Positions 22,516 through 36,125 are shown, counted from the stretch's first letter. The stretch: 64,000 bases of DNA from Augochlora pura (GCF_028453695.1 NC_135774.1:19592001-19656000); one strand, 5' to 3'. Notes: generated by a model not told the origin, from the sequence alone. Made by a program: numbers and translations.

Positions 22516-24252
22516 TAATAAATATCAAATATTATCGATTTCGCCGTAAACCGCTGCTGTGACTCATTCGGAACAAGATACAATATCAGCCTCTGATCAC
22601 TACCAAGATGTTACTAACATTGACCTACCTTGTAATTTCGATTTCGAGTTACAGTATCTAGCACGGAAGCAATCATGATGCTATACAGGAGCCAAGAATG
22701 CACAGATATGATTCTTGCATTGGAAGCGGGTAACGGAAATGCATCTGCTGCTCCTCTTATAATCGTAAACGACTTTCAAATGCCTGACGTTATGTCTTGT
22801 AGAAAAATGACCACGGAAATGGCCCCAAGCGAAATCCGTATCACGCCCTAACTCTCTGATCGCGGGAAAGGCAACGGTAAATTTTTATTAATTGACACGC
22901 TATATATAGTTCTTTATTTGTAAATAACTTGAGACAAATATCTAAACTAAGACCGTGAAATATACAGACCAGGAATTAATGTAGCATTTTTGGGAATTGT
23001 TTTCTGTAACACTTAATTTATTACATTTACTTAATTGGAAAAAGTAATCGTATAAGAGAGCTCTTAAGTCGAATGTAATATATTATATGTATATATGTAA
23101 TATATACGAATACAATAGTATACATATAGAAGTTTTGTAAAATCATGAAGTAAGTCCAGAACTTGAATTTAAATTGCCATACTGCAGATAATATTACAGT
23201 CACTATACATATTTACCACGTAAGAGTCAATTAATTTTAAATCATCATAAAGGAGAATATATACGGTTTTAATTGATAAATAAAACAACTACAATTCATA
23301 CTAACTATTTTTGTAATTGACTTATTTGTCATAATTTTGGACTTAACCCAATTGTCAACTAAGGGGATCATATAGAATATAAATTATCTATGGACACAAT
23401 TAATATGAATTTATAAATGAAGAATGTAAATAAAAAAAGAACAAATTTTCCCAATAATTTGTTTCGTTTAACTATTTCTTAGGTATCTGTAATTCCTGTA
23501 CTCGTTCCTAAGCAAGAGCTAAAATCCAGAATGTTTTACCGATAGAAGTAAACACGAATATAGTATCGTGTAGAACTAGCAATCCATTTACGTAGAACGA
23601 ACATTGCGCTAACAAAAATCGTGTTCGATACACCAGAAAAGATGTTAACGCTCTCAATGAATTGCAATCATAAGACTGAATAGCAACACGACCCCGGAGC
23701 GGCGCGGCGCTCAATCGGCCAATTGATTTCGCCGGCACGGAAAGCGCACTCGAAAGCGGGGCTCGATTATCGGAAAACGGCCTATCAGTCGTGATTATAG
23801 TGCCTTTTTCACGTAATTTTTTTTCATATTTATGCGCAGACTTGGCGATCGATGCAAAAACTTTATAGATTCAATAATCTGATGTTTTGCGCGTCGTCGA
23901 TTGTGCAATATTTAAACGCAAAATATATTGACATATGCACACGCGTATACAAATGTTTTTGAGATGGGGATGATCGATTGTGTTCCACCATCGAGAAAAA
24001 TTGTTAAAAGTAATATTTCATTTTTTTTTTTATAAAGATATATTGCATAACTTTCTCATGACATTTTGAGGAATTACACCTAAAGATGATGAATAATGGT
24101 CGTGCTTTATTATGTGCTTTAGAATCACTCGAGTTTCGAAACCATGGATCGATCTGCATACAAATCATCCGTTGCTAATGATGAGATTAAGGTACCTAAT
24201 CGAACCCAGTTAGCGTATGAATGCTAAGTACAATAAATCACTCGTCGACTGA

Positions 24253-24471
24253 TTAACACTAAACCCGCCATGCCGGTCATTTTGATCGATTTCACATTCT
24301 TTATTTTGAGATTAATGGTATCACGCAGACCCCTTTATAGGAAATGATTGCATCGATATCCTAATGCAAGCGTTCATTGTAATAAATATAGATAAATTTT
24401 CTCTTTCTCTCTCCACGTATACAGAGTCATTTTGATCATTCCCATAAGACAACACATGTTAGTCATATTAA
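24253..24471 (+). mobile_element. TTAA-flanked MITE, family C (about 219 bp)
   Basis: Starts TTAACACTAAACCCGCCATG followed by CCGGTCATTTTGATCG; near the right end TCATTTTGATCA reappears in the opposite sense and the element closes at the TTAA of 24468-24471, which is also the left TTAA of the next MITE. Ends are only partly complementary, so the copy is old. TTAACAC...GGTCATTTTGA ends resemble a piggyBac-like MITE type I associate with Hymenoptera. Confidence 0.55.
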
Positions 24472-24718
24472 CTCCTTGCACTACGACTCCTTTCACGCTA
24501 ACTTGATTAGCACTTATTTTTCTTTAATATTTCCCTTAATAGAATCAGATCATTTTTGTTCCTTCTATTGCCTTCATTTACTTCAATTTCTAAACTTTGA
24601 TAACAGAGGAATTCAATTTGATTTCGATTTAGAAGAAATTAATAATATTCATATTTAGCAGATGTTGCACGAAATCTTTATCGCGAGCCCGACTCGTTAT
24701 TATAGTGCAAGTGGTTAA
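24468..24718 (+). mobile_element. TTAA-flanked MITE, family B, copy 1 (251 bp)
   Basis: Starts TTAACTCCTTGCACTACGAC; the right end reverse-complements to TTAACCACTTGCACTATAAT. Shared terminal motif TTAAC..CTTGCACTA in inverted orientation with TTAA at both borders, as for piggyBac-like MITEs. The interior is homologous to 62386-62600. The 60-codon plus-strand frame inside is not a transposase. It abuts family C on its left, sharing one TTAA. Confidence 0.75.
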
Positions 24719-27150
24719 TTGTTCAGTATCAATATGAACCAAATAAAAAATCGTTTGCAATGTGGACTAAATGCAGCCATGTGGTAAACAACAGCTGGCA
24801 AACGAGCCAAAGACGAAATTTTGAAGAAATAATAATGGATCATTGTAAGGGATCTAGCCTAGTGAAATCCGATTCGAGTTCGTAGGGAGGGCCGACGCGG
24901 GTGGCCCCGGCCGAAGGAGGCAGAAATGAAGGAGGCGGAGGAGGATCGTTGGCCCCAAGGCTCATCGTTCATTCATGGGGCATTTACTCGGTATCCCCGT
25001 AAAGCCAACCCTCTCCTTCCACGGTGCCATCCTCTTCTAGACTCCCTTCCTTCCCCCGACCGAACCACCAGCAACCCTCTTGTGCCTCCTTACATCATTC
25101 TCTTGTCCTCTGGAATGGATCGGGATCAACCGGATATAACATCTTCCTCAAGGATTCATTTTCGAGCGCGGCTGACCACGATGCGTTTGCTTATCCCCGG
25201 AATTTTCTAGTTGCAATTCGTCTTGCGTGAAATATTGTCTCCCGCGTCGGGACCAGAGAAAGTATACCTGGTTTCTGTTCAGAACGCGCCTCTCCGCTGA
25301 ATCCGGTTCAGAGGACCGATCGTTCGGAATCGGAGAGTAGAACTATAGTAATTATTGCCCGTGTGTCGTGGCCTGTTACCGACAACTAGGTACAATAAGG
25401 ACTCGACGGTCCAACGAATTAGGCCTCTTAAAGTTGCTTACGGCGTAACAAGCGAGAAATTCCTGCCTCCAGCAGAGAGGTTGTAGTTGAGAAAGACACA
25501 GAGTAATCGTTAGAGCTTATTCTGTAGTATTCTGCGAAATCCCAACAATTTTAATTTTATTTCCTAACCAGTGATATGAAACATGGACCGAACGTTCAAG
25601 TTAGGTAGCCAGGGACACCTGCATTGGAACAGTTCCTTGCAAGGAAAAATGCAGAAGATTGGTGCGCTCTCGATAGTCTTATATTATATTAACATATGAG
25701 GTATACATATAATGTAAGTTTTGAAAACTTTGTTTTAATATATATATAATTCAATATTATATTGATATGTTAATTTATGATAAAAATGACGAATTTATAA
25801 TTACTGCTATCAGCTCTATTTACAGGTTTAAATTACAGGTTTAAATTAATAATTTTAATTAATTTAAGAAGATAAAAAATATACGAAGTAATCGCATAAA
25901 ACAATCGCATAAACGTCCACAGTCAGCCGACAACCAGTCTCTTCGGGCAGTTCGCGAGCGAATCGAAGGCAGCATCGGAAGATCGAGGTCAAAAAGAATA
26001 AAGAAATGTAGGATGCGAGTCGAGGAGGGGAGTGATATCCAACGCTGTCGCCGAAACAGCAACGAGGATGGCGGAACAGTCGAGATAGAGTAGAATACGT
26101 TTACTCCGGCGATTGACAGATTCTGCTGACTGATAACTAGAAGAAGCGTTGACTCGCCGGGATTCCTCGAAAGGGACTCCGAAGACCCTACCAAGGTTAG
26201 GGATAGCGGGGGAGCAAAGGGGAATCGAAACGAACGTAGAAAGAAGAGGGAAGGAGAGCGATTGACGCATGAAAGATTCATGGCCTGCACCGATGGCCAC
26301 ATCAGAAATGCCGTAGGGCGAGTCTCGACTCGATTCTCCTTTTCTGCGAATCCCGAAAGGTATCTCGAATTACCGTTGCCAGCTTGCTGCTTCAGCTGTA
26401 CTGTGTAGCTGCTCCCTGTTAACCGTGCCCGTTACGTTCATTTTCGAAATCGCGACGCGTCCTTCTTAGCTGATTAGCTCGGCGGAAATGAGAATCGTTC
26501 GCGGGGGAAAGGAACGAAGAAAGTGGAAACAGAAATAAAACAAACCCGGCCGAGGGTGGCGGACTAGAAAGATTGAAAGATAACAGCGTGAACGGTTCAC
26601 GAGACTGCCGGTCATCGCTTCGATTTATTCGCGACACCGGTAGTATCTTCCGGCGGTTTTCCGATAGACCCTTCAGAGTTCAAGATCAACAGTCGAGAAT
26701 TTCTTCAAATATTCTTCGAAAGCGACAACAATTCCGGCGGCGATCCAATAAATTATTTAAATAAATACCATGGAACTACTTCTTTCGAAATTATGATTTG
26801 AAAAGTAATTATCAAGCTTCTCGTAAACGGTGGTATTAAATTAACATAGCAACAAATTTATTTATTTAAGGAAAAAACTTTCTATAAATAATTGTAACTA
26901 AGCTAAGTAACTAAACGAGCGACCAAATTCTTCGACAGTAAAATTATCTTGAGCTAACGGGCAATGTACATTTATATTTAATTTTTCACGTTTTAGATGT
27001 TACGTAATCATCGCAGGAGGAGAAAAGCGAGAGTGCGGAAATTTTGGGGGAATCAAGATGTCCTTTCTCTCTGGCCCGTGGCCTCTTATCCCGTATAACG
27101 AAACACGTATATCGTTCTCTCGAGAGAGGAACGAGCAGGCGCGCGCGCGT
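24719..27150. other. Non-coding stretch with two GC-richer blocks
   Basis: GC-richer blocks at about 24880-25400 and 25880-26760 are separated by AT-rich DNA. They carry overlapping frames of 63-147 codons on both strands, rich in Ser/Arg/Leu/Pro, none recognisable. At 25820-25848 the word ACAGGTTTAAATT is duplicated in tandem. No splice-flanked exon could be defended. Confidence 0.5.
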
Positions 27151-30100
27151 GTGAGTTCTCAATGTGGAACGTAGATCCTCGTGCTTCTCCTAGAATTACG
27201 TGCAGGGGTTTGAAAATGGCCGACGCTCTTATGAATTGGTATTAGAGGATAATTACGACGGTGATCCCAAGACGGCTATATATTACGTTGTAACGTGAGA
27301 CCGGCTAGGGGAGCATCTACGCGCGAAGCAATAACCAACAGCAACTCGTAATATCTCCGAATTGGCTCAAGATCAATTTAACCACGACGATAATAAACGA
27401 ATTCTTCTGAATTTCCTAATTCGACCAGCGGTCGATCATTATCTTAATTGGAAATTAAATCGTCGTCTTAATTAACGTTAGGATAGCCATTTTTCCGAAA
27501 TCTTCGACATTTGAAAATATCTTGCCCGTAAAGAAAGGAAATCAATATTTCTTTGTCAATCTAATATATAATGTGACAAGTTTATTTATTTTCTATGCGT
27601 ATGTTTCAGAAAAATCGAATCTTACAAAATGTAAATTCGTATTTCTCTAAAGTCATAGTCTAAGATATTATTACTAATGATATTAAACGTTACAACACTC
27701 TACAACATGTTTGTAAAATAAATTTGTGTGAGATGAAATTCGTGCCTACTTCCTCTAAAATAGAAAATATATTCAAAGTAAAAAAGTAAGAAATTGGTAG
27801 TCTGCAAGAATGTTAAATAATATGGTACGAGGCAAACAGTTATTAAAATAAGCATATAAACTACTTGTCAACGTTATATACTAATTACATTAATACTCGT
27901 TTGATATTATAAAATGATAATTATTAATTAACTAAAGGGTACCTTCCTGGTAGTGTGACACATTGTATGCTATTAGAAAATTAACGTACGAGTACAATTA
28001 TTTATTATATCGAAGCTCTTGTGTGTTTAGAGCATAATGAATTCTGTGATGTAGAATCTAATTATTACTAATTGTAATGAACGTTAATGCATATTCAGAT
28101 GTTCTTTGGTACATTGTGAAGAACTTGTAAATTGTATCTCGTTTACTTACTTACGTATAAATGCACGACGCTGTATCAAAATCATTTACTTTTTCAATGT
28201 TATTTAACTTAACCTTCTCGAGAGTATCATTATTCTATAAAGGCATTAATTCAACAGTTAATTGAGGCCAGTCTGCCATCAAAGATTTTACTACCTTGGT
28301 AACACAATCCAGGGGTCTTTGGAGTGTTCCAAATGATCCGCGACACGACTTCTATCCTCAAGAATTCATCGCACCGCATCGGCGAAAAGCATCGCGTTCA
28401 TAGACGAATCGGTCCGTGATAGGGAGAGAGAGCAACGTAATGGTTCGACGGTGATTTGTGGGGGGCACAAAGTTGATTCAGGGGTGAGAACGGGACAGCT
28501 TTCGGCCGACGAAAATGAGCTTTAAATCAGGGATGCCTGGGAAAACGAGTGTAAGAAAAAGATCAGGCTTGGCTGATAGTAGGAACGAACAGGAAGAAGT
28601 ATCGGCGGAACTAGGGAAGTAGGATGAGTCGGAGGAAAAAGAGTGGGAAACAAGCGTGAAAGAATGGAGTCGGGCGACAAGAGGCGCCATGTCGCGATGC
28701 TTTCTGCGACCAATGAAAAAGGCACACGAATACAAAATACTTTGAATAATCGCGATTCGATACTAACACATTTTTCGTTCTCGAACTCGAGCATTTCATC
28801 ATATTTATAGCCTTTCTTAATGCTAATCTTAGTAACCAGACGATCACGATAACCCTTATCAGATTGTAGTACTTAAAATTATGAAGGCTCGTTCATGGGA
28901 AATGATCGAATACATTCCACAATGTAAGCGTAGATAGCAATGCATATTACGAAATTTTTAAACAAATTAAGTCTTATCATTCTTACAAATAGATTGTGGA
29001 TTTTATGCATTTCTTAGAAATGGAGACCGAAATTAACTGCCGAGACCATCCAGTTTAATAACTCCGTTCTTTTTCCTTTCTCTATCGATCGAAATAAAAG
29101 ATTACATAATATTTAACAAAAAATACAAGTTTTCTCGACAAATCAAACTGAAAAGTCTGCCGTTGGATTACCCTAAATATTTCTCTGCAGAACCAACATT
29201 GTGAAACTGCTACCTCCGTGTGGGGTTGATCACGCAGAAATTCTAAGGGAACCGAGCTCCTCTTAAAGAAAAAATTTCAAGTCGGAGCACAGACGAAGGA
29301 GAAAGGTAAGACGAAGGAAAAGGGTAAAAGAGAGACGAGAGGGCGGTTGTAGCGGTCCCGTAATCCGCATCGAAGCGAAAAATACGGTTTTTATCTTTAA
29401 ACGGGGCTGGATAATTGCGTAATTAATTACAGCTTTTATCCCGCGGCCCACGTCCGTTCTTGGAATCCTGGGCTAAGGTGCCTACTTTGCCGACGGAGCA
29501 CCTGGGCGATCGTGATTTACGTTCGCCCTGGTAATTAACATAGATAGAAACCGGTGCTTGCTCGCGTCCTCTTGGCCAACTCCTCCTCGACACGCTCTTC
29601 CTTTCCCCTAACGCTTTCCACCCTCGCGCCCCTCAAACCTCCGCCACGATCTTCTTATCGCGGACCGCGACATCTAAAGTTACAGCTCCTACTTCTGGCT
29701 GTTTTAAACGGGTTAGAAATCATTTTCGAAATTCCGGACACGTAATAAATTCGTGCCTCTACTCTGCAGGGACTACCACCGAAACACCGTTCTGATTGTA
29801 TCTGCGAAACCTTTATAGATATACGAACTGAAATACCATTTCGTTGGAATCTTTACAGAATTTTTAAACACTGATTTAGAATCGGTATTATTTTATTATC
29901 GATATTTTGCTGAAAAATATTGAAACTAATTTACAACGTCGCAATTAGTATAATGCCCAAGTCAGACTAATTATCAGCATGTTTATAAAAAAAAAGTACG
30001 ATATTACAGTTTGGCTAAAGGAAATATGGTAACCCTTTTAGTTAATGTAGTTACGCTATGTTTTACTATACTAAAATATATTGATATTTTTGTATCAAGG

Positions 30101-33100
30101 TATAAGATTATATAAGTATTATTAATATCTGCTACGTCACAAAAATAAAACCCGAGAAAATACCAGACTTCGATATTCTAATTAGTTTTTAATTATAACC
30201 CACCAGACATAAGAAGTAAAAAACAATTTCCCGCGTTGTGGAAAGTTTTAAATATCGTTGAATGAGATAGCTCTTATTAGGTCAATTGGTGAACAAAAAA
30301 GGAGTAAGAAAAATTTCATTTTAATTTTACCAATAATTGTTTTAAATACGAAGCTATCAATAAACAATGCCTAGCAACGTAATAACGAGCTGAACAACCT
30401 TAAATTTTCCGATAATTATGTTATAAAATCAACGAGACACCAATTCATATCACATATTATTACAGAACAAATGCCTCCAGATTATATTGAAAGGTTATTC
30501 TAAAAATCTTCTAACTCTCTTTTCATACTACTTTTCTTCTAACTCTATTTCAAGCTTTACATTTCAGTATTTCAGTTCCAGTTGCATTTATAAACGCACT
30601 ATTCAGTTCCACGATATATTCCCCGAGACACTCGAAATAAAATTGATGGTATCGACAACTCGAAGGACTTTTACCCGTCGAATGATTTCCATATACCCCC
30701 TATCTCGTCCATTACATTCCCTATTCGTCTTCATCGTGCCGTTTGGTCGAAAATAGGAAAAGAGTCACGGAATCAACGGTTCCTATCGGAGATACCCTGA
30801 AGTTTCTTATCCACGTTCGAACAAGCAAGTACGGCCCTGACCGACGCCAGTAACCGGTGGAAGGGTAGGTAGAGGTCTGAGGGAGTCGGCGAAGATGAAG
30901 TACTCTAACGTCGGCATTAAGAATCCAACTTCTTTCTGGATATTCCCTCGGACACGTAGCATAAGACCCGCCCCCACCTGCTCGTCGTTTTGCTCCCACA
31001 AAACTTTCGAGTCTTGCTCTTTTGCCGGTACATATCGAAAGCTTCGAGTACATTATCAGCTGAAAGTATAGTTCTTGGTTCTGCAATAGGTACTTTGTTT
31101 TTCGACTTTCTATTTCTTCTGTTTGTGTCCCACTAAATTATGACACTCGGTGAGAAATTGTGCAATGTTACGAAGCAATCGAACGAGGAAAGCCTCTGCG
31201 ATGCATTTGCGTTAGAGGTAATAATTTTGATGATTTCGCGTTTTTCTCGGACGTAACTGTGTTTTGTTGTTTTAGAAATATCGTTCAACGTTTTCGACTA
31301 TAATACAAAGCCTTACATAATATTTTTTGCAAAATTATCCTTCATAGAAATTCTATACATATTTTTAAATGTATTTTTGAAAGTGACAGATTTTATTCAC
31401 CTCTACAGAGTTTTGTACATTTATATCTATATTTTAATCGTGAACGCAAATTCAACATGTATTCCTGTTGTTCGGTTGTTTTCAAAATTTGCACACATTA
31501 TTTTCCCACTAACAATAAGTATCATAATTCAGGGGGTAAGACCGAAAGTTCGCAGTAAACATATTTTACTCTTGTAGCTAAGAACTACTTTATTCTGAAT
31601 CATCGAAAATTCCAGACACTTACGGGTCCCTTTGAAAACATATAAAACTATTCTCACAAATAGAACAACAGTGGTTAAAATGTTGTCTGCGACTAGCATA
31701 TATTTAGTAAAAGAATCTGAAAATAGGAAAATCCATTCAGCTGGTAACGCTTCATAAGCCAATACGGATTCATTAATTATAGTGCAGAATAACAGTCTTA
31801 TGATATTAATTGGCATTTGCGGTATTACGGGCAAACACAAACACGAATTAATATTAAAACTATGTATAACGATCACGTGCTAACAATATTATCTTTCTGG
31901 ATAGATTCTATTATACGTAATTCTATTTCCACAATAATATTACCACACGCATGGCTAAACATTTAATCGCGTAATCCGATACTTTTGGCGGATATTGTAT
32001 TTTGCACAGGATACATAGTACGAGTACATGTAGGTGGCTCTACACGGTTCGAATGATGAACTGCGGGCGGCAGAGAACAATGAAACTTTTACAAAATGTT
32101 CGTAGATTCGAGGCTCTCGACTCTGTATGAAAAAGTATCCTCTCTGGGTCCGATCGAACCGGGAAATTTCGAAAAATATATCCTTTCTCTGTGGAATTTG
32201 TCTTGCTGGATCCGGTGTGAAACGCGCGTGTCAGGAATTTAAGAAAAATTGAAAAGGCTTTCGGTAAACAACGCGATAAATATCGTCGGCGCGCAACGCT
32301 TTTGTTATTCGCGATCGGAATTGGGTCGGAAAAATGGCGAAAGCAACACGCCGCCGACTTTCCCTCCCCGTTCTCCCGTCCTTGTTTTTCTCTCTTGATC
32401 GCTTTCGGGACATATTGCAAATGAGATTCGACTCCTCGTGCCTTCCAGGAACCAAGTTCCGGACGCGTTCTATGGAAGTTAAGTATATTTGATTTTATCG
32501 CGTGGTAGTGTTAATGTCGCTATTATCGTTTTCTGGACGGTGATCCGCTTCAGCTTTCGCTCGCATTACTTTTTAATGTGATTAATACGCGAAATATGTG
32601 ACACGCAAAGTGCTCTAATTATGTATTCCGTTGAAAGATACGTATAAGCTCCTTCCATCAGATTTATATTGACTACAAAATATCATATACTATGAGCGGA
32701 TCATTTTTCTTCTTACACTATTTTTCGCAACTTTTAACTGTACACTGTATTTACAAACTCCAATTATATGTTGATATATTGAGTGCGCTGTGTATAAAAT
32801 ACTACTAGTCGTTACTAGTCGATTTAATTTTGTTTGAAATAAAACGTGGCAACTTCTGGTTGCGTTAGTAATTATTTGTTAGATTAATGTAAGAAAAATT
32901 GATTTTGCGAGCACACAAAAACTTTACATCAAACTACTATAAGTTCAACGAGCATTAAATTAAGTAAGAGTAACGAAAATGATTAGACTAGTGAACACAA
33001 AGGTATAGAGTATAGAGTATATTTAATATAGGCATATTCTATTTGCGCGTTTCATTGCAAAATTAAAGCCAATAAAAGAAGCAAACTTTACCACCCGTAA

Positions 33101-34160
33101 TAGTTGACATTGATTGGTAATGAAATAATCGTCGTTGTTATTGAGCGTAATACCTATTTCCTGTGATAAAGCATTGATGTACGTCATCACAGTTGCTGTT
33201 ACGTCGACACATGTCATTTTATATTCCCTATTAAAAGCCAACTATTATGCGTTTCATTTATCTTTTCACTAGCTTTAACGTTACAATGGTAAAACGTGAT
33301 GAACCATTTATTTTTTAACCAATTATTTTTCTATTATTTTGCGTTTCTTTCGCATAAATAATATTTTCTTAAATATCTCATATCGTATGCTGTTCAATGC
33401 ATTAGTACTTTACTGTAAAGCATTTTGTGCTTCCCACGGCTTAAAACTTTTTCACAAAAGTGCAAAATATTGCTCCATTCTTTTTCAATCTTTATTATCA
33501 AACTTGTTATGTTTAATAAATTGTGCTTCGATATTTTAAGTTTAAAATCTTTTTAGACGTAATATTCCAACTTAGACTTGCCTGTTATAAATAAATCATG
33601 GCCAACGAAGAAAAAGTTACGCTTAACTTGAGGAGTGGATGTACCACTTAGCAAGAAGAAATAAATAAGAACAGAACTAGTTCGAACGGAGCCACTTTCT
33701 ACGGGGATTCGAGTACGGGGCACCGTGGAGAAGTCAAAAAAATTAGGGGACAGTGTGAGGCGATCCCAGGACCAATTGGATTTGCAACCGAGGTCTCTAC
33801 GATGGACTCGATGCGACCCGGGAGAGAACTTGAAAGGCCTTCGAAGGAGCTGCTGTATGTGTTACGGGAAAGAGAGCAGTTGAGATTCGGGCAGAAGGGA
33901 AAGAGATTTCGCATTAAAAAACGCGGACGAGGCAAAGGTTAAGAAGAGTCTGCACGCGCCTGAAATCTTAAGCAGTCTCCATCGCCGACCGTAGTATTTT
34001 CTTTTGCTTTCTTTTCGATCCCTTTCGCTTGCCCCCACCTTCACGGCCGCTAGACCATCTTCCGGCTCTTACTAGCCGGGCGTTTGTTCCTTCGATACCC
34101 CGGCGATCCATGGATTTAAGTTCGTTCGACTAAATTTCTTGACCCCCCTTATCTTCCCTT
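27151..34160. other. Non-coding stretch, no supported gene
   Basis: Alternates AT-rich DNA with GC-richer islands at about 28320-28720, 29240-29800, 30660-31020 and 33660-34160. All open frames are under 130 codons, most lie in the islands and overlap frames on the other strand. A fragment of the dispersed GCGGATTTTATGC repeat is at 28990. I see no transposon ends or RNA genes here. Confidence 0.5.
28990..29030 (+). repeat. Fragment of dispersed GCGGATTTTATGC repeat
   Basis: AGATTGTGGATTTTATGCATTTCT matches the family core with one change (GTGG for GCGG). Ends undefined. Confidence 0.4.
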
Positions 34161-36005
34161 CGAATCTTCACTTCGATCGCAATTGGTTCGGCATTTATTT
34201 GAATCACGAGAAAAACAGAATATTTACTGCGTCTCGTAAGAATAAAACCAGGCGAAAATTTTCAATTTTTATACGTAGGAGTTAATATAGTAATGAATAA
34301 AATATGTCATATTCGAGATAAAATTCCAAGGCAGTCCAAGGCGTATTCCAAAACTACAACTAAGGCTGCAAAGATTGTTTCTCATGGACAGATAGTCAGT
34401 TTTGCTTTAACTAAAAAGCATTATAAATCGAATATTTCAATTTGTCGAAAATAGAGGTGGACCGCGCGTTACCAAACTATTGTAACAATTTAATAAGATG
34501 TTATATTCTGTTGGCTCCATAATTACGAAACTGAGTTTTACTAAAAATAAGATATCACCCTTCTTAGATACCCTTTAGATACATCCCTTCGTAGACAAAT
34601 ATCGTTCTCCGGTGCAATTTTAAATATGGCATACTTCGTTCATTCTTAAATTAACTACAATGTATAAAAATTGATAACTTTTTGGATGGCATTGAAATTG
34701 TGAGACGTATATGGTATATTTTAATTATAGCTTATTTCTTAACTCGAGTTAAAATTTTCGAGAATGCGGCTAACACCACCACGACGTTAACCCTACCTCA
34801 TCCATATTACTTACTTGATCAAAGATACACACGTACATAAATTATGGAAATATTATATATTTCGTACCCTCGACATGGGTAGTGTCATTTTCAAGTTAGC
34901 TGGCTTTATTAGATTACGTAAGGAAGCCTCGGAGAGTGAGTATGAGGAAGCTTGATATGGTAAGACGGACCAAAAGAGAAGGGGGGAAGAATATATATTA
35001 TCAAATTGAACGATCTCACGATAGCGATAGTATTGGTCTTCCAAATATGAGTTTCGTATGTACAGTATCGTGCATAAATATTTAGACACTGGGTTAGATA
35101 TGATTAAAAGTTTTATGACTTAATTTTGTTGTTATGTATTTACATAAACTGGACATTTATGAATTCTAGTAAAGTGTTGATAGTGTGCGATCTGTCGTAG
35201 ATTGAACAATTTTGTAATAAATTAATAAAAACTATTAAATATTGCGTTCATCTATGCTTCTTTAAGCAATACTTTCTGCTACTCTACTTGTAGTAAGAAT
35301 TATTACGTATAAATTGAAATTGCAGTTTAATAAATTGGTTAAGTAATCCAATATATGCAAGGAAATGAAGGATTGTCGAAAATAATTTCATTAATACTGA
35401 TCACAGTCATTACACGCCCCTTTCTCTATCTAATCTACCGCACATCTTGCTTGATAACTTTACTTCTTAAGAAAAGTGAATAGACAATACCCTAAACAGT
35501 ATAAATATCAAACGAATTTAAAAATATTGTTATATTATTTGCCATTCATTAAAGTTATCAAAAGAAGAACCCCATTTCTATTAAAGTTCTATTAAAGCTG
35601 AATTGATGAAGAAAACATTAATTTCACATCCGTGTTCGTTAAATAGTAATTCTTAACGCGAACAAAATCTACGCAGGAATTGAAGTGAAAAAGTCGTAAC
35701 ATGTACCGCATCGTTCATCAACCTGTTACAATTCGTAATTCACGATACGGGGAACAATGCATTGTCGGATTAAACGCTGTTTGCATATCGCGACATATAT
35801 CACATTTTAAGTGGTGTAACTAGTAGATTACCTTATCGCGATGACACCACCATTTTATAAGTTTTAGTTAATTGAACTATGCTTTCATTTTGCTGTGGGA
35901 AACATAAATTCTACGATCAGCGTTCGAGATCGAAACGACGCACTCGCCCGTGAAAATTATTCAGCGATCTTCACGGTATATAAAATGATCAATATTTTAA
36001 ATTAC
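34161..36005. other. AT-rich non-coding stretch
   Basis: No supported gene. At 35061 TACAGT followed by GCATAAATATTTAGACACTG looks like a Tc1-type terminus with no partner found. The rest shows nothing I recognise. Confidence 0.5.
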
Positions 36006-36084
36006 CTGTGTACAAATCGCGCAGCCATTTTGTGGTAACGTATACAATCGTGGTACGCATAAAGAAATAATCCAATCAGCTTAC
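36006..36084 (-). other. Candidate 79-nt recursive-splicing (RS) exon after ratchet point 2
   Basis: On the minus strand the acceptor at 36085 is followed 79 nt later by CACAG then GTAATT (donor at 36005). The 79-nt segment starts with GTAAGC and so has a donor at both its first bases and its end. The frame beginning at its third base is open throughout; the other two stop at once. Near its 3' end is CAAAATGG, a good translation-start context, 18 nt before the donor, so it might alternatively act as a small coding or first-exon segment. The size is close to the 74 nt of the other candidate. Splice use is inference. Confidence 0.4.
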
Positions 36085-36125
36085 CTGTAACAAAAATAGA
36101 AACAGAAACGTTATAATTAATGTAA
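36076..36125 (-). promoter_or_regulatory. Recursive-splicing ratchet point 2 (zero-nucleotide exon), minus strand
   Basis: Minus strand, 36110 down to 36085: CGTTTCTGTTTCTATTTTTG then TTACAG, a long pyrimidine tract with a 3' splice site; immediately next, 36084 down to 36077, GTAAGCTG, a good 5' splice site. Eighteen of the 22 bases just before the ACAG are pyrimidine. The acceptor and donor share the junction with no base between them, the structure of a ratchet point in fly long introns. Same strand as the site at 6636, 29.4 kb away, which fits stepwise removal of one giant intron. Confidence 0.62.

Larger units (their letters stand above)
21611..24252. other. AT-rich non-coding stretch with old repeat fragments
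   Basis: No supported gene. Contains two diverged dispersed-repeat pieces (22040-22185 and 22411-22515, listed separately) and a non-repetitive section 22560-22870 with a 40-codon open run that has no start codon and no recognised similarity. Confidence 0.55.

Noticed and set aside
22564..22680. Open run of about 40 codons rich in Asp/Ser/Gln
   Set aside because: Considered as a transposase N-terminal fragment, but no start codon, no catalytic motif and no longer homology visible.
25859..26302. 147-codon minus-strand frame
   Set aside because: Ser/Arg/Leu/Phe-rich, overlapped by a 103-codon frame on the same strand in another phase; no domain.
32420..32450. GATTCGACTCC resembling a tRNA B-box
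   Set aside because: No A-box or foldable cloverleaf upstream.
35061..35095. Tc1-like terminus TACAGT...TTTAGACAC
   Set aside because: No inverted partner found within reach; could be an orphan end, not annotated as an element.
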